The position numbers and the translations under genes were made by a program. This document shows, piece after piece, positions 48,195-58,440 of a DNA stretch of 64,000 nucleotides (positions are counted from its first letter, which is position 1; the number at the start of each line of letters is the position of its first letter). The notes under the pieces were generated by a model, which was not told the origin of the DNA, ran no database searches, and saw only the letters and a list, made by a program, of their open reading frames with translations. The stretch comes from Trifolium pratense (lineage: Eukaryota; Streptophyta; Magnoliopsida; Fabales; Fabaceae). The DNA is taken from assembly GCF_020283565.1 (NCBI RefSeq), contig NC_060061.1:23659362-23723361 (forward strand). Reading direction: 5' to 3'.

Positions 48195-51100
48195 ATGGCA
48201 AACGTTGCAAACCAAAAAAATGACCTCCCATCCTCACTATATGTCAAGTTGGACAGAGACAACTTTCCTCTATGGAAATCTCTAGCCCTACCAATCGTTA
48301 GAGGCTGTAAACTCGATGGCTACATGCTTGGAACCAAGGTGTGCCCTGCTGAATATCTCACCGCTTCAGACTCAAGCAAAACTATCAATCCAGCCTTTGG
48401 AGAATGGGTGTCACATGATCAAAGGCTCCTTGGGTGGTTGTTAAACTGCATGACCACAAACATTGCAACACAGTTGTTACACTGTGAAACCTCCAAACAA
48501 CTTTGGGATGAGGCTCAAAGCTTGCCAGATGCACACACAAAATCTCAAATCATTTACCTGAAGTCAGAATTCCATGGCACTAGAAAAGGAAGCATGAAAA
48601 TGGAAGAATATCTGACCAAAATGAAGAAACTTTCTGACAAACTCAAGCTGGCAGGTAACCCTATCTCAATGTCGGATCTGAAAATTCAAACCTTAAATGG
48701 TCTAGATGCTGACTATAATCTTATAGTAGTCAAATTATCATATCAAGACTCTCTGACTTGGGTGGATCTACAAGCACAACTACTAGCCTTTGAAAGTAGG
48801 CTTGAGCAACTCAACAACATCACAAATCTCACTATGAATGCCTCAGCCAATGTGGTCAACAAGGCAGAATACAAAGGAAACAAGTTCAACACAAATTCCT
48901 GGAGAGGATCTAACTTTAGAGGCTCAAGAAGAGGCAAAGGCAGAGGTAGAAATTACAAGCCAACTTGTCAAGTCTGCAACAAAGTTGGTCACATAGCCTT
49001 GGGTTACGATCACAGGTTTGACAAATTTTATTCAAGATCTAATTTCTATGCTGATGGTAACAAACACAATGCATTTCTTGCATCTCCTCACTTCACACAA
49101 GATTATGATTGGTACTTTGACAGTGGTGCAAGCAATTATGTAGCACATCACACCAACAAATTTCAAGGCCTAACTGAGCACAATGGTAAGAATTGCTTAA
49201 TGGTTGGTAATGGTGCAAAATTAGAAATTATTGGTACAGGCTCATCTAAATTGGATTCACTAAAACTGCATGATGTGTTATATGTACCAGACATTACCAA
49301 AAATCTTCTAAGTATATCAAAATTGACTGCTGACAACAATATATTTGTTGAGTTTGATGCTGATTGTTGTTTTGTGAAGGACAATCCGACAGGGAAGGTC
49401 CTTCTAAGAGGGAAACTTAAATATGGATTATACCAGCTCTTAGAGTCGAGTCCTCAGTCCAAGGACCTTTGTGCCTACATTTCCATCAAAGAGAGTTGGC
49501 ATAGAAAACTTGGACACCCCAACAATAAAGTCGTAGACAGAGTCTTGAAGAGCTGCAACATCAAGACCTTCTAGTGATCAAATTAACCATCTTTTGTGAA
49601 GCATACCAATATGGCAAAATGCACCTTTTATCTTTTAAATCATCTTCCTCTCATGCTCAAGAATTATTAGAATTAGTACACATTGATGTATGGGGCCCTA
49701 CTCCAAGAAATTCCAATTATGGATTCAAATATTATGTTCACTTTATTGATGATTGCAGTAGATTTACCTGGATTTTTCCTTTGAAACACAAATCTGAAAC
49801 TGTTCATGCATTCACCCAATTCAAAACCATGGCTGAAAATCAACTTAATAAAAAGATTAAAATAATTCAGTGTGATGGTGGTGGTGAATTTAAACCAGTT
49901 CAAAAATGTGCACTAGAAGCAGGCATACAATTTAGGATGTCTTGTCCTTACACCTCACAACAAAATGGGAGAGCAGAGAGGAAACATAGACACGTCGCTG
50001 AACTGGGTCTAACCTTGTTAGCTCAAGCTAACATGCCTTTATCCTTTTGGTGGGAAGCATTCTCAACAGCTGTGTATTTGGTCAATCGGTTACCCTCAAC
50101 AATCAATCAAAAGGAGTGTCCATATACACTACTATATAAGAAAGAACCTGATTACAATGCATTGAAACCCTTTGGTTGTGCTTGATATCCCTGTCTCAGA
50201 TCCTATAATAAACACAAGTTGTAGTTTCACACAACAAAATGTGTTTTTCTTGGTTATAGCAACTCTTACAAAGGGTACAAATGTCTCAACTCTTACGGGA
50301 AAACTTTCATTTCAAGACACGTGCTCTTCAATGAAAACCATTTTCCATTTCATGATGGCTTTCTCAACACCAGGAAACCTCTGCAAGAAGTAACTGAAAT
50401 ACCATCTAGTTCCTTTCCTCTTTTTCCTGCAGGTTCTCCAAACACTAATATAACATCAACAAATGAGGCCATAATCAACTCTAATCATGAAGTGCCTCCA
50501 CTGCCTACAGTGCAGATTGAAAGAAGCAACAGTCCTTCTAGCGCTGCAGAAGAAAATTCAACTGAAAATGAGGCACCACTTGATCAAATGTTTCCTGAAA
50601 ACATCACCATAACTGAAAGAAATGGAGGCACTGACTCAGTAGAAACAAGAGCAGAAGTTGGAAGTGTTCCTGATGCAACTAAGACAAAGCAGTCATCAAA
50701 TATAGATTAGAAGCAAAGCTAGCATTCATAAACCTAAGTTACCCTTCATTGGTGTAACTGAAACTACTTTGGAAGAAATGGAACCAAGAAACACTAGGGA
50801 AGCCCTAGCAAGACCACAGTGGAAGACAACCATGAACACTGAATTTGAAACTCTCATATCCAACCACACATGGACATTAATGCCCTTTACAGGTCAAGAG
50901 AACATCATTGACTCAAAGTGGGTCTTCAAAACTAAATACAAGGCAGATGGGTCAATTGAAAGGAAAAAGGCACAATTGGTGGCAAAGAGGTTTCAACAAA
51001 CAGCTAGGTTGGACTATGAAGAAACTTTCAGTCCAGTGGTCAAAGCAAGCACGATGAGAATCATTTTGTCAATAGTTGTGCATCTCAATTGGGACATTAG

Positions 51101-52257
51101 ATAATTAGACATCAATAATGCTTTTCTCAACGGTCACCTTAAAGAAACTATATTCATGCACCAACCAGAAGGTTTCTTAGATCCGGCCAAGCCTCATCAT
51201 ATATGCAAATTGTCCAAGGCAATTTATGGCCTGAAGCAAGCACCAAGGGCTTGGTTTGATAGGCTTAGAACTGCATTACTAAATTAGGGTTTTCAGAACA
51301 CTAAGAGTGATTCATCACTCTTCTTTCTTAGAGATGCTGACCACACTACATTCTTGCTCATTTACATAGACGACATAATCATCACAGGTATCAATAACAA
51401 GTTATTGGAAGCTTTCATCAAGCAACTCAATATAGTGTTCTCTCTTAAAGACCTGGGACAACTTCACTACTTTTTGGGAATTAAGGTCCAAAGAGATGCC
51501 AATGGTTTATACATGAAACAATCCAAGTACATAAGAGACTTGTTGAGAAAGTTAAAGAAGGAAAATGTGACGGCATGTCCAACTCCAATGGTTACTGGCA
51601 GACAGTTCACCATTGAGGGGGAGCCTATGACAGACCCTACAATGTTCAGACAAGCAATGAGAGCTCTACAATATTTGATCAACACAAGACCAGACATTGC
51701 CTTCTCAGTTAACAAATTAAGTCAATACATGTGTTCCTCGATGCTAGAACATTAGCAAGGCATCAAAAGAATTTTTAGATATCTTCAAGGAACCATTGAT
51801 CATTGCCTGCACATTAAGCCATCAACTGATCTAGACATCATAGGGTACTCAGATGCTACCTGGGTCACAAGTATCGATGACAGAAAATCCGTGGCTGGGC
51901 AATGTGTGTTCCTTGGAGAAACTTTAGTGTCGTGGTCCTCAAGAAAGTAGAAAGTGGTATTCAGGTATAGCACTGAATCATAATATCGAGCATTAGCAGA
52001 CTTAGCAGCTGAAATAACCTGGGTAAGCTCCCTACTGCAGGAATTAAAACTGCCTCAACTAAGGAAACCAGTCTTGTGGTGTGACAATTTAAGCGCTAAA
52101 GCTCTAGCCTCAAACCCTGTGATGCATGCTCGATCAAAGCATATTGAAATTGATGTGCATTATATCAGAGATAAAGTGCTACAAAATGAAATCACCATAG
52201 CATATGTTCCATCTGCTGATAAAATTGCTGATTATTTAACCAAGGCTCTCACTCACT
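48195..52257 (+). pseudogene. gag-pol: Copia gag-pol, frameshifted and with stops
   Basis: The first frame (48195-49574) has gag, a zinc knuckle whose last Cys is replaced by Tyr (CQVCNKVGHIALGY), a protease with FDSGAS, and the GAG-pre-integrase HRKLGHPNNK. A frameshift near 49570-49600 moves to the integrase frame (Asp in HIDVWG, Asp in QCDGGGEF, Glu in GRAERKHR). More breaks follow near 50185 and 50708. RT resumes near 50769 (KWVFKTKYKADGS), has stops near 51104 and 51285, a YIDD motif near 51364-51375, then RNase H with further stops (51755, 51948, 51981) through SDATW and HARSKHIEIDVHYI, ending at LTKALTH. All pol enzymes are recognisable but none can be made whole. Confidence 0.92.
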
Positions 52258-52308
52258 AAAGGTTCAATCGATTACGTGACAAACTTGGAGTGATCACCTC
52301 ACCCACAA

Positions 52309-52321
52309 GTTTGAGGGGGAG
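52309..52321 (+). promoter_or_regulatory. Polypurine tract of the copia element
   Basis: TTTGAGGGGGAG directly before the 3' LTR. Confidence 0.85.
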
Positions 52322-52544
52322 TGTTAGAGAACAAGATCCCTAGTATTGTGCTATTGACATTCAATACCATATCATAAGAATAACAGTCATTCAATTGTAA
52401 TTGATTTGCTCGTTATTTCCTTTCCATACTTGTATAGCAGTTACCAAATACTAAGATCAGTATTGATCACCAATTGTATATTTATATAGATATTGCTAAT
52501 GTGAAATATAACCTTGATCATATAGTTTTCTTACTTTTCTAACT
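52322..52544 (+). repeat. 3' LTR of the copia element
   Basis: Same 223-bp length and ends as the 5' LTR, with eight base differences. Confidence 0.95.
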
Positions 52545-52549
52545 AAGTT

Positions 52550-53725
52550 GCCCTGTTTTTCTACATCTGATGGCTTTTTATAGTGGAACTGCATTTTTAA
52601 GTTGGCCCATCTGGCTACCTTACTTCACAGTTGGGTTTGTTGACACGTGTCCCACTAGTCCTCTGAGTCACCTCTGAGCTCTTCTCGCTTTCTCTAACTT
52701 AAGCCATAAACTCTCTGCCAATTCAATAGAGTCTGTAGCTTTCTCTGGTTTAAGCTAGAAACTCTCTGCCACTTCTTGCTTGTTTCTAGCTTTCTCTGGC
52801 TTTCTCTAGCCCAGCGAGCATCTTCAAGTTCAAACATTAATTCTTCATCAAAAAATTCAACTTTAATTACAAAAACTTTTTAAAATGATTGGGATTTATG
52901 ATATACTAACCAAATTTGGATCAAAACATATATGTACAATTCTTTGGGACTTATATACATAAATCTTGCAAAACAAGTTAATAATTGTGTTAATTCAAAA
53001 TGTAATTCAACTACTTTTTGACACTTATAAGAGTCCGTCCATGTGAGCATGTAATCTTTGGTGCCTTGTCAGTATCAAAGAAATTATTTACAACTTTCAA
53101 TGTTAAATTTTTATACATAAGAAATATACTCAATTGTCTTTCGTTCAAAATGTTTTTAGAACATTTCATTTCAATAAATATAAATAATTTGATCCGAATA
53201 AAAATCAAATTCAACAAAATTCCCTTAAACATAACATTGTTACAAAGACGTCAAAAACATCGTGCTATAACGAGTCAAATTATTACTATTATTTTTCTTT
53301 TCATCAAAACACCAATCAATTTAAAATATCCAAGCTTCTTATAAAATAGTAATCTCTTCCACATTTGTTGCACTTGTGTAGTTCCTTTCAATCTCCCAAA
53401 AGCCAATTAAAGTAGAAGTAGATGGATGGCAGCGGCTTCCGTGGACCGTACATTTTTTTAATACCTAAAAATAAATAAATCATCCACACATGATAAACGA
53501 TATTGGCCAATAATATCATGGAGATAAACATACTGACCAATCAATATCATGGATCTTGGATGCGGCAAATGACAATATCATATTTTTTTTTGACAACTAG
53601 TACATTAAATTCTTAAAACTATCAACATGTGCCTATTTTGCAATATTATTATGAGAGTAAAAAAAATAATAATAGTGTTTTTGGAGTATTTTTTAAAGAT
53701 TAAATAGTAAAATTTTAAGAAAATA
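52550..53725. other. Intergenic; short pyrimidine-rich direct repeats
   Basis: Around 52686-52815 a GCTTTCTCTGGTTTAAGC-like unit recurs about three times, with AAACTCTCTGCCA words between. The rest is AT-rich without a gene. It continues the older DNA into which the copia element inserted. Confidence 0.5.
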
Positions 53726-53934
53726 CTAGCTGGACACCCGTGCGTCCGCACGGGAGTCGCGGCGTTGCCGCTCCTCACTTGCTAACATGAAATAATAATT
53801 TACTGGAAAGTAATTCAAAAGATAAAAAAATAAATAAGAAAGGATATAATTTTTGGTAAAAAAAAATAGAAAAGGAACAATGGTAAAACCATCACAAAAA
53901 AACCTCAGATATCCGTATTAGTATAATATGAATT

Positions 53935-55020
53935 TTGTTCAATAAAAATATATAAATATAGATAATGGAGAAATCATGAAAAAATAGGCTACCTTATTAA
54001 TATATTAGTAAAAACATCGTCTTGTAAAAATAACCAAAAACTTATGTCTGTGTATTCAATATATGAGTATAAATATAGTCCCATAAAAATTATTAGAAAA
54101 TAGGCAACCTTATTAATATGTTAGTGAAAATATAGGTCTCACAAAAATCATCAAAATAATTAGGTCACCGTATTAAATATTAAATATGAGTATAACCCGT
54201 AAAATTGTAAAAAAAAAATAGACAACATAAAAAATAAGTTTCCATGTTAATATATGAGTATAAATATAGGTTTCGCATATATTATAATAGAACATGCAAG
54301 CTTATTAATATGAGTAAAAAACATAGGTCCCACAAACATTACACAAAACATTAGGTCATTGTATTAACATATGAGTATAAATATAGATCTCACAAAAAAT
54401 TGTAAAAAATTGGAAACTTTATTAATAAGAGTAAAAGCATATAGCCCTGCAGAAATCAGACAAAAGATTATATCCTTGTGTTAATATTTGAGTATAAATA
54501 TATGTCATGTAGAAATTATGAAAGAATTGACAACCTTATTAATATATTAATAAAAAACATAGGTCTCGTAAAAATCAACAAAATAATTAGGTCCCTGTAT
54601 TAATATATGATCTATTATAACCCATAAAATTATAAAAAATTAATTTTTTTTATTAAATTATGATTAAAAATATAAATCTTGTAGAAATTAAAAACAAAAA
54701 AGATTCTGGTATTAATATATGAGTATAAATATACGTGCTACATAAATTATTAAAGAACGAGAAACCTTATTAATAAGAAGAAAAATATAGGTCCCTCAGA
54801 ATTCACACAAAAGATGATGTCATCGTATTAATATATGAGTATAACTCGTAAAATTAATAAAAATATATACAACTTTATTAATATATGAGTAAAAATATAA
54901 GGCCCGTAGATATAACCAAAAAAATTATGTTCCCATATTAATATGAATATAACCTATAAATTATTAAAAAAAATAGACAACATAATATATTAGTAAAACA
55001 CAAGTTCCGTGAGACTAAAT
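53935..55020. repeat. ~115-bp tandem array in the Helitron
   Basis: Around nine degenerate units, each holding two ~57-bp halves: one with ATTAATATATGAGTATAAAT and one with CTTATTAATATATTAGTAAA, both followed by an AGGTCCC-type word. Anchor words recur near 53990, 54105, 54205, 54297, 54412, 54530, 54645, 54760, 54870 and 54975. Confidence 0.8.
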
Positions 55021-55070
55021 ATAAATTCTGCATAATGTATTGGTCAATCTATTTCAAAAGAATGACCAAT
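54986..55070. repeat. 85-bp exact direct repeat, copy 1
   Basis: Identical by eye to 55335-55419, offset 349 bp. Begins TATATTAGTAAAACACAAGT and ends AGAATGACCAAT. Confidence 0.9.
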
Positions 55071-55334
55071 GTATTGATGACAAGTGAATTTTTTGTTCCG
55101 GTAAAATAAAAGGTAATTTATTTCTCAAAAAATTAATTTGTCCTTATATCAACAACAAAATATCTTCCAAAACAAAACTTCTAAAAAAATGTCATTTATT
55201 TTTTAACTTTGTATTTAATTTTTTTTTTTTAAACTAAAAGTATCATCCGCACAACCCTGCAGAGACCAATCCCCTCGAGATGACTAAGAATTCTTATTAT
55301 TTTAGTCTCAACATTTTTTCGGGAGTTTTTCAAT

Positions 55335-55419
55335 TATATTAGTAAAACACAAGTTCCGTGAGACTAAATATAAATTCTGCATAATGTATTGGTCAATCTA
55401 TTTCAAAAGAATGACCAAT
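55335..55419. repeat. 85-bp exact direct repeat, copy 2
   Basis: Partner of 54986-55070. It ends 27 bases before the nested Mutator-type element. Confidence 0.9.
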
Positions 55420-55446
55420 ATTCTCATATTAAATTAATTAAATATA

Positions 55447-56003
55447 GGACAAAACTTATAAACAGTTCCATAGGTATTGTTGATACTGTTCACCAATTAA
55501 AATGCGACACCTGAATTAATTTATTCGTCATTAATAATTTATTAAACTCCGTCAGTTCACCATTATCTAAAAATCTAAAAGTGAAACTGGGTTTTTAATT
55601 TTCACAGTTGTTATCAACATTGATTGTATCATTGAAAGTGAAATCAACAATAACAACAGTATAAACATGCCAATAACCCCCAACCATGGAGAGGCTTTGA
55701 TGAAAGGCCAACAAAGTTAAAAAATCGTTTGAGTCCTCCCATTGTTAAGCCATAAGTTGGGAAGGTGAAAAAGGAACGGATGAATTGAAGGAAAGAGTAG
55801 TGGTGATCTCCATCGCTTTACTCTTCTCTTCCACTTGCTCGACGAAATTCTAATTGACAACGTGAATTTTATTAAAATTGAAATTAGTGATATGGAATAA
55901 ATTAATCCATGTGTCATGTTTCAATTGGTCACGGTAAAAACCATTTCTATGGTTGTACAAAAAAAAAAAACAGTTTCTATGGAACTGTTTATAAGTTTTG
56001 TTC
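55447..56003. mobile_element. Mutator-type non-coding element, copy B, inside the Helitron
   Basis: Ends GGACAAAACTTATAAACAGT and, on the minus strand, GAACAAAACTTATAAACAGT. The exact 9-bp duplication TTAAATATA lies at 55438-55446 and 56004-56012. 557 bp. Shares its TIR and inner GCGACACCTG/GACACxTG words with copy A at 46677-47463. Confidence 0.88.
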
Positions 56004-56754
56004 TTAAATATATTTAGTTGAATTAAAAATTAACTTAATTAAATATTGGCTTGAAGTCCATAAATGAATTTGATATTAAAAAAAAAATTCAAAAATATAT
56101 GTGTAGACAAATATAAAATAAACGGACAAATATAACATTAATATGTTATTCTTTTTAAGTAATTAGTATTGCCGGCTTATTGATGAAAACTTTTCATATA
56201 AAACTTTTCAAAAAATAAAAAAACGGAAACATAAAATAAAAGGACAACTATTTTTGTTTTAAGTAAGATTAAAAAAAATATGTGTAGACAAATATAGCAT
56301 TAATATTTTATTTTTTTACGTAATTAAAAAAATGGATTTGTAGATAAAAAGAAAAAAAAAATATGGGAGAAGAGGTAATTTAGATTAAAAAATAAATAAA
56401 AATAAAGTGATGTAATTTAATTTGGGTTACATACAAAAAATTGGATTTGTAGGTAAAAAGAAAAAAAAGTGTAATCTACCTATATTAACAAAAACGTGGC
56501 AAGATGGTCGATGCCCATTTAATAAATATGTATAGGATATATCGATGCCCAGTTAATAATTGATTTTTATTTACTAAAAAATTGAATTTGTATAAAGTGA
56601 GGTATTTGAATTTGGGTTACATACAAAAAATTGAATTTTTAGATAAAAAGAAAAAAAGCGTGAAAGAAGTAACAAATAAAGTGGAGTTTGTGGTTATAAT
56701 TGGCCATTTAACTCATATTGATTATATGTTGGTTCCAAAAATATAACAAATTAA

Positions 56755-56830
56755 TTTATATGGCTTAGTGGTAAATGTAATAAGAAGTGTAACTAAAAGG
56801 TTAAGGGTTCGAATCCTACTGAGAAATTTT
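56755..56830 (+). repeat. tRNA-like patch near the Helitron 5' end
   Basis: ATGGCTTAGTGGTAAATG resembles a tRNA D-arm/box A, and AAGGGTTCGAATCCTACT a T-arm/box B, with spacing near that of a tRNA. The acceptor stem is not convincing, so it is called a tRNA-derived repeat, not a gene. Confidence 0.45.
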
Positions 56831-56956
56831 TTTAGCATTTTTCTACTAACTTTTTTTTATAAAGACAAAAATTAGCCCTGAATTGATTATGTGTCAAAAA
56901 ATGAATAAGGGGCAAATTGGGAATTTCATTAGTATCTTCTTTTCTTATATAGTAGA

Positions 56957-58196
56957 TGTAAAATTAATACATTAAAAATGTTTAACTTTTTAAATAAATA
57001 TTTTTTTAAAATTTGAATCCATAAAGAGTACCAAAGACCCGAAAAAAAATATAGAGAGGGAAACTATTAGTATTAACAATAATTGTCGATTTTTTTATAA
57101 CGGGGCATAGGTACATATTTCTATGGTATTTTGAGATAATTAATATTTGTCGAAGAACACGTGGGTATATAAGGTATTTTTTTTTCTCATTTTAATTGAA
57201 TTTTTCTCTATATAAATGCTAGATATTGAAACTTTTGACCCCTTGCTTAAAGAACTCAATCCATTTACCACTTGAATCAATTTACTATTGATATATTAAT
57301 GATTATTTTACAAGAGTCATACGTGAGATTTGAATCAAGTTTCCGATGTTTTTTTATAGCAAAAAACCAATAATAACTTTAAAATATTCAAGTTTCTTGA
57401 TGTTCTTATTAGTGATATATGTTAGACATTTTTGCGATTAATTTTGATATATAGTGTCGGTGTAAAAATATTTAATTATTGAGAAATCATAATAACTCTT
57501 ATGTATAACTTTAAAATAGTTTAGTAATAAAAACCAACTTTTGGTTGAGCATGTAGATGGCCTGGGTTCAACTCTCAGTTTCTCCCACCCTTTATTTTCT
57601 TATAAAAAAAAACTTCAAAAATAGTTATAGCTACAATAAAATATTCTTTATAATCAAATAATTGGATTCAGTGAATGTGTAAAAAAACATGCGCACTAAT
57701 GTGTATAAACTTTTTTTTTTGACTAAACTGATGTGTATAAATTAAATCTTAACATATTTTTATAAAATGTAAGCTGAACTACATTTTAATGACAGTCATT
57801 TAATCTCTCAAATTTATAAAATGACAACTCTTTTGGTTATGAAAATAACAATTGTGCATATAAAATAATAAAATAATCAGAGTTCGATATTATATAAAAA
57901 GTTTCACATGAAAAAATAATTTATGTTTTCAACTACGCCAAACCCACTCCAACTAGAGAAACGAGTTAACACCAACAAAACAATCAATTACGAACTTTAT
58001 GCTTTGAACCTGTCATAGAGGCACATTTAAGAAGGTCATAAACAAGGGGTAGAAATCCCCAACATATCCTCAATAAACGACTAAATTGACTCGGACAAAT
58101 TTATCAGAAAAAATATATTTGGCTTCACAATAAGAGCGATGAACCACGACCTCCCACTCTAACTCAATTAGCCTCTTAATCTTCGTGACGAGTGAT
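56957..58196. other. Intergenic AT-rich DNA
   Basis: No gene seen. A second tRNA-like box pair (GTTGAGCATGTAG then CTGGGTTCAACTC) at 57545-57585 may be a SINE remnant. Confidence 0.45.
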
Positions 58197-58440
58197 CACT
58201 ACTAGAAATTTGCTTTTTTTTCCTGCGGAAAAAAATCCGTAGGTATCCCAAGGATTTACCTGCGATTTTGGTCACTAAGAAGAAGTACCTGCGGATTTTG
58301 GATTTTCAGGAAAATCCGCAGGTATTTCCAAGGATTTTCCTGTTGTTTTCGTTACTAAGAAAACTTTCCTGCAGATCTGCAGCTTTCAGAAAAATCCGCA
58401 GGTATTCTTTAGGATTTTCAAGCGGATTTTGGTTTTTTTT
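58197..58440 (+). mobile_element. CACTA (En/Spm) transposon terminus
   Basis: Starts CACTACTAGAAATTTGC, a standard plant CACTA terminal repeat, followed by dense subterminal repeats in both orientations: CCTGCGGATTTT-like words (58260, 58289, 58424) and AAAATCCGCAGGTA-like words (58232, 58311, 58390). No opposite terminus was found in the window, so the element is truncated or its other end was not recognised. Confidence 0.8.

Larger units (their letters stand above)
47923..52544 (+). mobile_element. Ty1/copia retrotransposon, structurally complete, coding decayed
   Basis: 4622 bp with two 223-bp LTRs, a tRNA-iMet primer site, gag-pol and a polypurine tract in order. The 5-bp target duplication AAGTT lies at 47918-47922 and 52545-52549. 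Domain order (protease, integrase, RT, RNase H) is copia; gag style (KLDRDNFPLWKSL) suggests the Retrofit/Ale type. Hand alignment of the LTRs gives eight substitutions in 223 bases. Confidence 0.95.
53726..56956 (-). mobile_element. Non-autonomous Helitron
   Basis: On the minus strand the element begins TCTACTATATAAGAAAAG after a host A (56957) and ends with a hairpin (CCCGTGCG-GA-CGCACGGG) followed by TGTCCAGCTAG and a host T (53725). TC start, subterminal GC hairpin, CTAG end and A/T target are the defining Helitron features, all present. 3231 bp with no Rep/helicase coding. Inside: a ~115-bp tandem array, an 85-bp exact direct repeat, a nested Mutator-type element, three copies of a TTGGGTTACATACAAAAAAT unit (56420-56660), and a tRNA-like patch near the 5' end. 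Confidence 0.9.

Noticed and set aside
56755..56830. Functional tRNA gene
   Set aside because: Boxes A and B are present but no acceptor stem pairing could be found.
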